Source of the DNA: Cladorhizidae sp. MBARI D1340-BT2
Lineage: Eukaryota; Porifera; Demospongiae; Poecilosclerida; Cladorhizidae
Reading direction: 5' to 3'
Assembly: GCA_028752905.1 (NCBI GenBank)
Contig: JAQNBH010000014.1
Coordinates: 26,241,853 to 26,305,852 of the forward strand
Length of the DNA stretch: 64,000 nt
Shown: positions 10,019-21,654 of the stretch, piece after piece
Position numbering within the stretch: the stretch's first letter is position 1
Layout of the letters: the number at the start of each line of letters is the position of its first letter
The notes under the pieces: model-generated
Seen by the model: the letters and a program-made list of their open reading frames with translations, nothing else
Database searches by the model: none
Told to the model about the DNA's origin: nothing
Translations under genes and position numbers: made by a program

Positions 10019-11475
10019 TAAATCCATTTTCTCGGAATTTTCATTGTTGCTCAGTGGAGGATAAAGTTTTATGCTGAACTGGCACAAGTGCAGATAGTCT
10101 ATGATTGTCTATGATTGTAGGGGCTGCGCACTCATGCATGCTAAAATCTCACTTGCCTTAAAAACAAATAGAGTATCCGAAGTCTCTTTATCTGTGGTGG
10201 GCATTTGGAAAGTCAGAAATAAGTTGCTACTCTAATTAATGCATGCATCTGGGTGCATGTCATTTGAGTGAGTGAGCAAGCCCCTCAAATACCTGACGAT
10301 TATAACTGCCGTCATGGACAGTCTTTTTCATCTGCTGAGGAAAGCAATACCGGGCAAGTGCAAGCTTGCCAGGAAGCACTCAAAATCCCTTCGCTTTTGA
10401 GAAAAACTAACTCCTGGATAGACCTCCTTGTAGTAAGTACGCTGTAGCTTTACCTGCCTACTTAATGTAGCACATATTACTAATCTGCAACCTATTGCAT
10501 GTTGTTCTAAAGAGATGGGCAATTATAGCTACAAATAATGAGATATAATAACAACTCGAAGATTACCATCTCTAATGTGATGTTGTGGACATGCACCAGG
10601 TTTCAAGCTAAATCTCTGTTTATTGAGCGCTTGACCTGCATAGCCCTCACCCATTCATTCATTAAAGTATGTGAGGTGAGGAGCACTGAGCATCTAGAGT
10701 GTGCTACAAAGATACACAAGTTTTATTAATCCATTCCTAGCATGGCGCTGGACAATTATTAAGATCCAAGACTAGTTGGCCATCCTAGGTTTCTTTTGTG
10801 AGAGTGTGTTCTTCATCATTTTCCTTGCCTTTCTTTCTCTTTCTTCACCACCTCTTTTGCTGGAATTATTACATGATGCTTTCAGAATTATTTGGGAGGG
10901 TGTGTCCCACACATTTATATCATGATAAAAATTGTTGTTGTTGTTTTGTTCATACATAAATTCTCCAACCTCAACAATGTCAAGTTGCTCCTCTTCCATG
11001 TATCTGTGTGTGTGTGTGTATGTAGGCATATTATTATAGAGACCCACCCTCTACTTGACCCTAATGCCCCTAGCAACATCTACATCTTAATATCCGAGGA
11101 TTAGAACTTCTTCTTAGCTAAGACAATATTCTAACAATCATGAACTTTTTCTTCCGAAGATGTACAAATGTTTTTTGTTTTTTTATGATAGTCTAAATAT
11201 GCTCACTCGATGTCTATTTTTATTGTACTTTAGTTTGTCTGTGTGATAATTAAATAATTATAAGGATGACAATGCTTACAAAGATAACTCTGATGCCTTA
11301 GTTTTGTCACTGGCTTCTTGTTTTTAATTATAATTTATGTTATTAATGCTTGGTGGTCAATATATTTTTTAATTTTCTGTTACTAGTATTATAATGAAAA
11401 TGTGCTCTGCAATGCCTTTTGTGAAGGTTGACATGCTTTTCCAATACAAATTGACTATTATGGGACTGGGACTTC
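10019..11475. other. Stretch without recognisable features
   Basis: AT-rich DNA with a short GT run near 11007-11018. Small open frames on both strands show no recognisable domain. Confidence 0.4.
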
Positions 11476-11479
11476 TCCA

Positions 11480-11718
11480 TGTTACAATCATAGCATTATA
11501 TCGTTGTTTAACACAAAAAAATTATTGTAATAAGGGAAAGATTGGCAATCCGGACTGCAGGAATGATACACTACAGCTCAGTAATGGATTAATTAAGCTG
11601 TTACAATCCTAGCATTATATTGTTGTTTAGCCCCCAAAAATCCCTTGTTGTGATAAGGGAAAGATTGGAAATCCGGACTGCAGGAATGATACACTACAGC
11701 TCATTAATGGATTAACTC
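11480..11718. repeat. About 120-bp tandem duplication
   Basis: Two adjacent copies, from ACAATCATAGCATTATAT at 11484 and ACAATCCTAGCATTATAT at about 11603, each ending in GATACACTACAGCTCA followed by a TTAATGGATTAA-type motif. They differ at several positions, so this duplication is older than the one at 4.0 kb. Confidence 0.85.
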
Positions 11719-14093
11719 ATATAGGGTTAGGGCCAGGACAGTGGCTAGGATCATCATGTCATGATGATGAAATTCTAGGGGGGTTTGTTCATTCTTGTGA
11801 CAGCCGATTATATGATGACAACATTTATATCAGTAACAGAATATGGCTTCAATACAGTCATGCATATATTCTGGCATTTGGGGTGCAAAGTTCTCTCAAC
11901 TCTCAGGAAAACAAAGTCCTCCAAGAGACTGAATATTTCTTGCAACACCTTTCAGTGGCTGAGCAGAGGGGCAGAACTGCCACGCACGTGGGGACCTTTT
12001 ACTTCAGTTCATTTTATTCTTGTTATATATACACTATTACTATATAACTAACAAAACAACACCAATAAAAGGTCGAATTAAAATTTAAAAAATTTATATT
12101 AAATGAAGCCCTCTGGGATCATCTTCAATATTCCCATCGCAGATGTATCTGGAGAGCCACTACCAATTACTATGAGAAGGCAAATGATTCTCCTGGAGCA
12201 CGTTTTGTCCTGCAGCTGCATCCCAGATAATCGACTTGCTTTAAAAATAAAAAAATTAAAGGAGGGATGTGCCAAGGATTCGATAGCTATATATGGTGCG
12301 TGGTCTAAGTTGTCGTTTGACTTTCCTAATCACTACAAGAGCAGCCACTGCGCCAATCTCACTGACGGCACTTGTGAGCAGCCAGGAGACGGCACCACGC
12401 AGGTGGTATTTCAAACTAGTAACTTGCCCTGCTGCCTTGGGACCATATTGATGTCGTTATGTATATAATTTGTCTTCACTTCTGTACACCCCAGATGTCT
12501 CGGCTGTACGTGTATTGTAGTATTAGATAATAATATATCTCGATGTAAACTACAACAAATCAAGAGAAAATAAAAAATTTGTAATTGCTGTCTCATTGGG
12601 CCAAAATTCATCAGTGTTGTCCAGATTAGAGTGTTGTCTGGGATAGATAACAATTGGCATCAGAAAATAATTTCAGTTTTCTTACTGCCATGCCAAGAGA
12701 GTCTGGCACAGCCTACTCTTTACCTCAAGATCTAAGGTAGGTAAAGGATTTGCAGCACAAGAAGAAGTGAGAATTTACCAGACTGGAGGATCTTTAAATG
12801 GAACCCCTCCTTATTCATTCGACCCTTTAATAAGCACCTTGACATCTGTAAAACCTGCAAGGAGTTCTTTGGAGATGCAAAATTGTATATGACCATTTTC
12901 AGATTCAATTTCTATTAGTCACGAGCTCCACCAGCTTTTTTTACCTGCACTTAAATATTTTAAAACGTCCCTAGCATAGCTGATGGCGGTATCATTTCTG
13001 GCACTGCTTCAACCCCCAAAATCTTAACTTCACATATTTAAGTGAAGATGAAAATAGTGCTGTGCTATATATACTGCAGAGTTTTCTGTTCTGTAACAAG
13101 GAAAAACAATTATTGAATTGCATTATATGCATTCATACACACTCTCTCCTTGAAAAATAACTCCACTCACCTATCTGGATTCAGAGGTGGTTCCTTCCTA
13201 CCATTGGTCCTCTTGGCAACAGGTGGCAAATAACATTTTACAAAATGCTATATAATTATATATGTTGTGTCTTGCATTTTCTCCTAGGATCAACTCTGCA
13301 GTGAATCGGGGGTGCTCATTCCACCTCGGGGGGCATCCCACCAATTGACTGGTCGCTCAGAAACTGGGCATTCCACTTAAAAATGTTTTTACATTTTTTA
13401 AAAAATTTTAACATTTATAGCTACCTAGCTTATATACTTAAAGATATTTATAGATATATACATATATTTATGTTAATGTATGATAAAGTGTGGTGTTAAC
13501 CTCCAGAGCGAGATGGGCAATCCCTGGAAGAGGTGTTTTTTGAATAATTTGTCAGTGTAACCCTTTCCAGTGAAATTTATAACTCCTGTTAGTGTATACC
13601 CTGAGCTGCTGTTGGAAATGGTACGAGTGGCTAGAGGAAGCTCTTACGCATTCACGTGTTTGACCAGGTAATAAATTTATGAAACATATTTTAGTATCAA
13701 AAGTTAAGAGAGCACACAGAGAGACCTATCTTTTGAGCTATATATCAAGTCCATACCATGAAGTTTGCAGAATCTACGGAGCTCTAAAGTTGTAACCACA
13801 AGTAAAAATTTATAAAAAAAGTAAATCGTTTACTTAGATGATGCGCATTAGTTCATATTTAAAAAAAAGTAAATCGTTTAGATGATGCGCATTAGTTCAT
13901 ATGCGCATTAGTTCATATGCGCACTTCCTCCCGATCTTTTAGTCCGCAGGTGTAGACCTCTGCATTACTCGGGAGTGAGCAGTGCCGAGTTTCTAATTTA
14001 CTGTGATAAAGAGAAATAGTAAAGGTAAGGTTTTATTCTGACTCGTATTGAATTACTGACTGATTCCTCTTCATTTTTTTCATCAACATAGGA
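11719..14093. other. Mostly featureless intergenic or intronic DNA
   Basis: An open frame at 12103-12468 (KPSGIIFNIPIADVSGEPLP and onward) looks protein-like at its start but degenerates. It may be an exon or pseudogene relic and I cannot assign it. At 13810-13920 there is a local three-fold repetition of GATGCGCATTAGTTCATATG. Nothing else is supported. Confidence 0.35.
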
Positions 14094-14188
14094 CAGATTT
14101 TTATTCGGAGAGCTAACCTGCTGTAAAGATGACTAATGTAGATTCATCTGAAAGAGAAGGTAGCAGTGCAGTTGGCTGCGGGTGCCTG
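14094..14188 (+). CDS. Possible short first coding exon
   Basis: Acceptor CAACATAG ends at 14092 or so. An ATG follows at 14128 and opens a frame MTNVDSSEREGSSAVGCGCL up to a donor-like GTGAGA. The upstream segment contains AAAGGTAAGG, a possible donor of a 5-prime non-coding exon. It may belong to the hAT-like gene downstream or to another transcript. Weakly supported. Confidence 0.25.
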
Positions 14189-14572
14189 GTGAGAACAAGC
14201 GATTATTGGGAGGACCAGAGCCAATGTTGTCCTGCAATCCAAGGACATTGTAAGTAACCAACTAATGATTACAGGGGAGAAGTTATCAATTTAGCATCTC
14301 ACATTCTTTTAGCTGGAAAGAATGGTCACTTTATGTAATATCAAATGCAGACTAATGGTAAAGTGAACAGACTTAATTTGATACTGCTGAGCCTGTTAAG
14401 ACCACCACTAACTGTGTAGTTATAACATCATTATAATATCACCCAAGATTTTAAAACACTAAATGGAGAAAGAAAGAGATACTTTGGAACATTATAATTG
14501 TAATTTGTGTATGTGTGTATGTGATAAAAGTTGTGGCTTTAAAAAGTTGGGGTAGTCTTCAAAAAATTTAGC

Positions 14573-14803
14573 ATGCTTACATGCGCCATCCCCTTACCCC
14601 CCCTCCCCAACCAGCAACTACTGGAGCCACCCCTTTACAAGCTTCCTGTATTGGTTGATCTCTTGGAAGAAAAAAAATTACCACATACATACCAAAACAG
14701 CTTCTCAGCTCCAATACACTCCCAGCATAACTTGAACCATTTGCTAAGGAGGTTAATTAACTGGCAGAGCAAGAAATGGTTGAAAATATGGGGGAAACCT
14801 TGA
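14573..14803 (+). other. Unassigned open segment (76 codons)
   Basis: An ATG-started frame MLTCAIPLPPLPNQQLLEPP and onward with mixed, protein-like composition but no recognisable motif and no clear splice sites. It lies just upstream of the hAT relic. Kept only as an unassigned open segment. Confidence 0.15.
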
Positions 14804-14950
14804 AATTCATCTTCAAGGACTGGTTTTTATTTCTGTCTCTGTTTTTCCATGCTCATAACTTTAGTACAATTAGATCCATTCATAAAACATGACAGAAGTT
14901 TCCAAATGTTCCAGTGCATATTCACGGCTACTCTGTTTCTCTATTCATAG

Positions 14951-17532
14951 CCGTAGGAGCCGCAACGGCAATTGCCGTATAGGTTTGCACCGAACACGCC
15001 CCCTTCATGGAAACCACACCCATCATTTTAGAGTTCATCTTTTCAGCATGGCTTCCAGTTTACCCAATTGTCCTGAGCTTCCCGATCATCCCTCTCTGAC
15101 TCAACCAACTAACTTTAGTTTTCCTAGGCGATCTTTTGGCAGAACCAATATCTCTCACCGCTCTTTTCAGCGCGCTTGGTTCAACCAATCGAAATGGCTT
15201 CACTACGATTCCAGTCAAGACTTGGCTTATTGTTTCACGTGTGTGCAAGCAATCCAAACAAGTAAAATACAGTGGGGCAGCTTCTGCTAGTAAGCCTAGC
15301 TCCACTCATATCCTATATAGGTTTGGCAGCAATCATTCCATATTTTACAGCTAGTATATATTTTATGCTGATCCAGGGAAACATGCAGGACTCAACCTTT
15401 TTTGTCTAGGTTCAGTAAATGGAAGGATGGAACTCGATGCTTCAAAAGACATGAGAGCACAAAAGCTCATAAAGCAGCTACCGATTAGTGATCACTGTAC
15501 CAGGTACGACTAGTAGTATGATATCTTCTCAACATGCTTTGCAAATAGCCATGAACAGATAACCTTATCAAGTGTAGCTCAGAATATTCAATTCTTAGCT
15601 AGACAAGGAATAGCTTTTCGTGGTGCTGGTGATGAAATTGACAGTAACTTCATGCAATTAATGCATCTTCGTGCATTGGACGATCCTGCAATATCGGCCG
15701 TGTTAAGTCAGAAAACTGATAAATATACTAATCGCCAAATACAAAATGAAGTTATTAAAATAATGGCATTACATATTCTTCGAGATATAGCCAGTTCTAT
15801 CCAGCAAGCAAGGATTTTGCCCTGATGGATTTTGCCCTGATGGCTGATGAAGTGTCGGATTCATCTAATAAGGAGCAATTCATTTATTTGCTTTCGGTGG
15901 ATTGACGATGATTTTCAACCCCATGAAGACTTCTATGGCCTTGACCACGTTGAGTCCATAAAAGCAGATGTCTTGGTTGGTATATAGTTTGAAGGATGCA
16001 ATATGTCATATGAATTTTAGCATTCATAACTGTCGTGCTCAATACTATGATGGTGCTGCAAACAAGGGGCGGGACTTCTACTCAAATTTGTGGAGAAGAG
16101 TCACAAGCTATTTTTGTCCATTGCTATGGTCTGCTTTAAATTTAGCTGCTGGAGATACCGTCAAGAATAATCAAATTCTGAGGAATACTCTAGATACTAC
16201 TTTTGAAATATCTAAACTGCGTAAATACTCACCTCGGCGAGAAGGCTTGTTTAACAAGATTAAAGCAGAAATTAGCTGGAACAACTGGTTTTAGAACCCT
16301 GTGTCCCACTAGGTGGACAGTCGGGGCTTCCTCATCATTTCCAATTATGATGTTGTTCAGGCAGTTTGGGAAGAAGCTCTTGATATAGCTAGGGATTCGG
16401 AAACCCGTGCTCGATTAATTGGTGTAAAATATAGCATGTCCACTTTTGAATATTTGTTTGGTGTAGTGCTTGGTGAGTTAATCCTTAAACATACAGATAA
16501 TTTAAAGTAAAACTTTACAAAACCCCTCTTTAAGTGCCTCAGAAGGTCAAAAATTAGACATGCTTACACGGAAAACCTTGGAAAGGCTTCGGAGCGACTT
16601 GTTTTGGTCGAAGGTTATTTTTTTGGAGGTTAGCGACCCTGTTCTACCCGGGAGGAGGAAAACTCCAGTTAGACTCAGCACTGGCAGTGGTGAAGCGTAT
16701 CATCCAACTAAACCCAAGGATCTGTTTAGGCAGCATTACTTTGAATGTTTTGATTTCATTATAGCATTCATAAAAGAACGGTTTGATCAGCCTACACTCT
16801 AACTAAACTTGAGAACCTTCTTCTGAAATCTGCAAGGGGAGTGGACTATAGCGACAAGTTAAAAAGTTTGTCATGGAATTTTACCACGATGACTTCAATG
16901 AGTCTAGTCTAACTACCCATTTACAACTTATAAGTACATCAATGGGAACCACCAGAAGTGAGCATTCTCTCTCTGACATCATAAAGTACTTGCAGACTCT
17001 TTCTCCTGTCTAGTGAAGTTTCATGTCTGAGGTATGTACTTTAGTTAAATTGCTTTTAGTTACTCCTGCACCAATGCCATGAGTGAAGTGTTTCAGGGTT
17101 GCGTCGAGTCAAGACCTGCTTGCATTCAACAATGAGCAACGCCTCAATAATTTAATGGTAATTCATGTATAATACACAAGGAGAAGACCAATGAACTTAA
17201 CTTGAAATCATGCCTTAATGAGTTTGTTGCAGAAAGTGAGCACAGAAGTGGTATCTTCGGACATTTTTAAATTTGAAACATTAATAAATCAACCATCTAT
17301 CCTGTTTTAATTATGTCATAAAGTAACATTGTCTTGTAATATATATAATGTAAGTGAAGTTCCTAAGAAAATTCTCCTCAATATGCAGAGTACTCTATAG
17401 GGCCCAAAAGGTCACAATTTCAGTGCTGGATGCACACAGAAGTTGGGTGTGTTTAGTTCCAGTAGCAAGTAAAGCCACTCCCATTATGGGTGTGGCTTAG
17501 TTGCCGTACAGGTTCAGATTTGCTTCCTACGG
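14951..17532 (+). pseudogene. Decayed hAT-superfamily transposase (ZMYM/TTF zinc-finger type)
   Basis: From ATG 15048 the translation shows a TTF-type zinc-finger start (FGRTNISHRSFQRAWFNQ, WLHYDSSQDLAYCFTCVQ, then after a break KDGTRCFKRHESTKAHKAA). A DUF4371-like part follows at about 15555-15960 (RQGIAFRGAGDEIDSNFMQL, LRALDDPAISAVLSQKTDKY, ICFRWIDDDFQPHEDFYGLD), then a catalytic-core region at 15968-16800 (CRAQYYDGAANKG, LNLAAGDTVKNNQILR, TLCPTRWTV, KPKDLFRQHYFECFDFIIAF). The dimerisation end is near 17125-17275 (TMSNERLNNLM). Stops and frameshifts split it into at least six pieces, so it is inactive. This order is that of hAT transposases resembling ZMYM1 of animals. Possible outer ends are CCGTAGGA at 14951 and its complement at 17525-17532, with no matching 8-bp target duplications, so the element limits are tentative. 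Confidence 0.85.
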
Positions 17533-18086
17533 GCCTGCTATTGCAATAAAAAGACGTGGGTTGGGACTGTTGTTGATGGTACAATGAAGCTAACTCACGT
17601 GCTGTTTTATAATCAGAATTGAGTCAAGATCGCATGTGCTATATTGGAAGCAGCTTATTACACTTTATCGTATGTGCTGAAGTTTGTCTGTTAGACAATG
17701 ATGTCAGCAATAGTGGCACGTGCTGCAGTATGCAGTACTCTGAGTTTTAACTCTGAGAAGTCCTCCCACTACTCATAATAAACACAAAAAAGATTGAAAG
17801 AACAATAAAACTAACACTAAATTGGATTGTCTTCTGAGCATGTGTACCTATTGAGATCATATCCAGCTGGATGACCTACCATTTAAAATCAATGTACAGA
17901 AATATTGTGCACCAATATTCTGCTTTTAGTGTGTGTCATTTTATGGGTGGAGTCTTGTTTCCTTTTTAAAAAAAATATTATTTTTTATTAATTTTTTAAT
18001 TTTATTATTATTATTACTATATATTAATTTTTTTTTAATTATCAATCTTGTTGCTACATACATTAAATACCTTTCTATTCGTTTAG
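17533..18086. other. Stretch without recognisable features
   Basis: AT-rich with a T/A-rich run at 17965-18040. It ends in the acceptor GTTTAG of the exon at 18087. Confidence 0.4.
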
Positions 18087-18224
18087 GATGTGGTAATGAA
18101 TATCAATGACATGTGTCAGATGAGGCCTCCAAAACTTGAGAAGATGGTTGATGCGGCATCTCTCACTGACCTCAGGAAGGTCATCGCCACGTACAATCTT
18201 AGGCAGAGACACCATTCTTGCCAT
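18087..18224 (+). CDS. Candidate exon (46 codons)
   Basis: A 138-bp open segment in phase 0-0 between acceptor ATTCGTTTAG and consensus donor GTGAGT at 18225. It reads DVVMNINDMCQMRPPKLEKM, then VDAASLTDLRKVIATYNLRQ and RHHSCH. Codon content and the sharp splice sites make it one of the better single exons in the left half. The alpha-helical, charged pattern gives no family. The exon ending at 9366 is in phase 2, so at least one further exon would lie between. Confidence 0.5.
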
Positions 18225-18768
18225 GTGAGTATCTTATATCCTCAGGGCCAGAGGTACAGGATTTTCACAGGAAGGGGGCTATTTGTGCAGTGGATTGCCT
18301 CCATGACAGTGTTGGGGTAATTAAGGTCACTGATATTGTGTATAATGCAATTAAATATTTTTAGAGTAGAATAAATAAAAAATTTAAAAAAATCTTTCAT
18401 TAGTACCTTAAATTTTAAGAAAACTGTAAGAAAACTGCCGAAAACTGCCCAAACATGAACCTTTCTGAAATTGAATGACATACCTCCTTGATGTCTAACC
18501 TTTACCAGTTTCTATTACACCTATAAAAACTAGCTGCTACTAATTGTATTTGCAACTAATGCCCTCCAGAACCCCCCTTCCCCACTCCCCTTGTCCCCTA
18601 TCCCCCCTCCCCCCTCCCCCTTTGCCCCTCCCCCTTTGCCCCTCCCCACCACACCACACCTAAAATCTGGCGTAAAGCTTATTTCAGGGCCTGCATGCTA
18701 GATTACTAAGCATTAGCAAAGATATATATATAATTATATATTCTATGGAATCTCGCTGCTAATGTCTC
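18225..18768. other. Stretch with a C-rich low-complexity tract
   Basis: No gene. A C-rich run with CCCCTCCCCC and TTTGCCCCTC blocks lies at 18570-18650. The piggyBac-type element follows directly. Confidence 0.5.
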
Positions 18769-18772
18769 TTAA

Positions 18773-19723
18773 CCCTCTCACTGGCATAAGCGACTTAAGT
18801 CGCGAAAACGGATTAACCGCGACGAAACAATTCATAAAAAATTAACCGTTCGCGGTATTAACTTCAAAAATTGTACGAATATGCCCAAGCATGCCTCTAA
18901 TATACCCCTGAATATCAGGAAAATACGGAATGAGGAAAGGGAAGTAAACATGCCAGCAAACATCACTTCCGGTTAATTCCCGGTCTCGAAGAAGAAATGG
19001 CGACTTGCTTTAGAGTAGAGACAAAGCGTTAGACTTCCTATTTGAGGATGACTTCGGCCTGTCCGAGATTGACGTTAGTGAAGGAGAGGAAGAAAGTGCC
19101 TGTGCTTACCTGGGAAGTGGCGTAGTTGACAGTGATGCTATGGTAGCTATAACAGAAGCTGTTGGCACCGACCACGAAGCAAGTTTTCAAAGTATAGATC
19201 GCCCTACTCTGCCAAGCGAAGCTTCAGACGATAGCGATGGTCATGAAGACTTCCCCCAAGGTAAGAATAGATAAGAGTTGTATAGTAAAGCCTAGTAACT
19301 AGCATAATAGTAAGAACTATTTCTCCTGGGAAGGTAGTTTCACTCAAGGAGCTGCAGGAGGAGGATGAGGAAGCAGCAGAGGAGAAGACAGGGTTGGAGG
19401 AGAGGTTATTTTACAAACAGTTGTTGTTGTTGACCAAAAGTTGACCAGCTAACATTGCTGGTTTCATGTGTAATATGAAATTGAGATGATATAAACCCGA
19501 TATAAACCCTTTTATTTTACTTCCTGTCTCTTATAACAATATTAACATTTCTGTGGTTTGTTGCTAAGCAACAAAAATTTAACATAACGTCCCTTCATGC
19601 ATCAGCTATCACCTGATATATAATTGTTGGGTACTTGTCTTCATAAGGTCCTCTATAAAAAATATTATGTGAAATTGTGTCAATTTTTGTAAAATGTCCT
19701 CCGTAAATCTGCCAGTGAAAGGG
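18773..19723 (+). mobile_element. piggyBac-type element, internally deleted (951 bp)
   Basis: The ends are CCCTCTCACTGGCA at 18773-18786 and the complement of CCCTTTCACTGGCA at 19710-19723. They are flanked on both sides by TTAA (18769-18772 and 19724-19727). A TTAA duplication plus ends starting CCCT is the signature of piggyBac elements. Inside, 19014-19260 is an open acidic segment (LDFLFEDDFGLSEIDVSEGE, then SDAMVAITEAVG, then SEASDDSDGHEDFPQ) ending at a GTAAGA donor. It resembles the acidic N-terminus of piggyBac transposases. The upstream ATG at 18997 is out of frame with it. No catalytic domain remains, so it is non-autonomous. Confidence 0.85.
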
Positions 19724-19784
19724 TTAAATAATTATATATAAACATCTAGAAAAAATTAACTGATTATTTATTGCTAAGATACAA

Positions 19785-21037
19785 GTACACTAGTGCGCCT
19801 TCATCCCTCACTACCACACCTAGCACTGAGATGTGAGTACACTAGTGAACCTTCATCCCTCACTACCACACCTAGCACTGAGATGCGAGTACACTAGTGA
19901 ACCTTCATCCCTCACTACCGCACCTAGCACTGAGATGCGAGTACACTAGTGAACCTTCATCCCCTCACTATCACACCTAGCACTGAGATGTGAGTACACT
20001 AGTGAACCTTCATCCCTCCCAACACACCTAGCACTGAGATGTGAGTACACTAGTGAACCTTCATCCCTCACTACCACACCTAGCACTGAGATGTGAGTAC
20101 ACTAGTGAACCTTCATCCATCACTATCACACCTAGCACTGAGATACGAGTACACTAGTGAACCTTCATCCCTCACTATCACACCTAGCACTGAGATGTGA
20201 GTACACTAGTGAACCTTCATCCCTCACTACCACACCTAGCACTGAGATGTGAGTACACTAGTGAACCTTCATCCCTCACTATCACACCTAGCACTGAGAT
20301 GTGAGTACACTAGTGAACCTTCATCCCTCACTGCCACACCTAGCACTGAGATGTGAGTACACTAGTGAACCTTCATCCCTCACTGCCACACCTAGCACTG
20401 AGATGTGAGTACACTAGTGAACCTTCATCCCTCACTATCACACCTAGCACTGAGATGTTGTGAGTACACTAGTGAACCTTCATCCCTCACTACCACACCT
20501 AGCACTGAGATGTGAGTACACTAGTGAACCTTCATCCCTCACTATCACACCTAGCACTGAGATGTGAGTACACTAGTGAACCTTCATCCCTCACTACCAC
20601 ACCTAGCACTGAGATGTGAGTACACTAGTGAACCTTCATCCCTCACTAGCACACCTAGCACTGAGATGTGAGTACACCAGTGAACCTTCATCCCTCACTA
20701 CCACACCTAGCACTGAGATGTGAGTACACTGGCGAGGCCTCATCCCTCACTATCACACCTAGCACTGAGATGTGAGTACACTAGTGAACCTTCATCCCTC
20801 ACTGCCACACCTAGCACTGAGATGTGAGTACACTAGTGAACCTTCATCCCTCACTACCACACCTAGCACTGAGATGTGAGTACACTAGTGAACCTTCATC
20901 CCTCACTCTCACACCTAGCACTGAGATGTGAGTACACTAGTGAACCTTCATCCCTCACTCTCACACCTAGCACTGAGATGTGAGTACACTAGTGAACCTT
21001 CATCCCTCACTACCACACCTAGCACTGAGATGTGAGC
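19785..21037. repeat. 52-bp minisatellite, about 24 copies
   Basis: Units GTGAGTACACTAGTGAACCT, TCATCCCTCACTACCACACC, TAGCACTGAGAT, highly uniform. The most variable position is the dinucleotide after CTCACT (AC, AT, GC, CT, AG). Each unit contains the perfect palindrome CACTAGTG (for example 19892-19899). A copy at 20448-20466 carries a 3-bp insertion, and one near 20728 is mutated to CTGGCGAGG. Confidence 0.97.
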
Positions 21038-21654
21038 ACTGACCAGCATGGCCTCTTTGGATGGTAACAGAAAGTCTCTGTAGAAGGTATTGATGAGATG
21101 TCATCTTAGTGGCCTACTTGAGGCTGCGACACAAATATAATCGTGTGTGCTCTAGGCACAGTTCAAATAAGTGGCTTCGCTAACAACTGTAAGGATTCTC
21201 TTTTTTCCCCCTTTCTTTCAGTGCACTACTTCGGTCTTCACGAGGGTAAATCATAAGACAGAAGTATTGCGGCTGAAACATACGTAACAAAACGCTGGTT
21301 TAAAGAGATTCCTCAAAGTATTTGATGTCTGAAAGTAATTGTGCCAACATGCAATTTATTATACCATTTGAAGGAGGGGCCTTTGCATGGAGACTAAATT
21401 ATGGGCCCTTGAGCAACCACAGCAAGCTGTCCTCCTCTGACTTTTAGGTGCCCTGAAGTGGTGGGGCATGGTCCGGCAAAGATGCAAGTTCTGAGAGTAA
21501 ACTTTTATACCTTCAGTATTAACACTAGGATAACTGACTCCACAAAGGTTTGTCAGTAATATTAATGAGTGTAGAGGTGGGGATGAGGGGGATGGGGAGA
21601 TTCAGCCTCCTCCATCATGGATCTAGTCCTGATCCTGTAATACCTCTTCATCAA
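21038..21654. other. Stretch without recognisable features
   Basis: Intervening unique DNA between two large arrays. No exon or element is clear. Confidence 0.4.

Noticed and set aside
9346..10087. Cysteine-rich or Thr/His-rich frames over 200 codons
   Set aside because: Translation of a CA-rich 16-bp repeat. No start context, no domain, all frames open.
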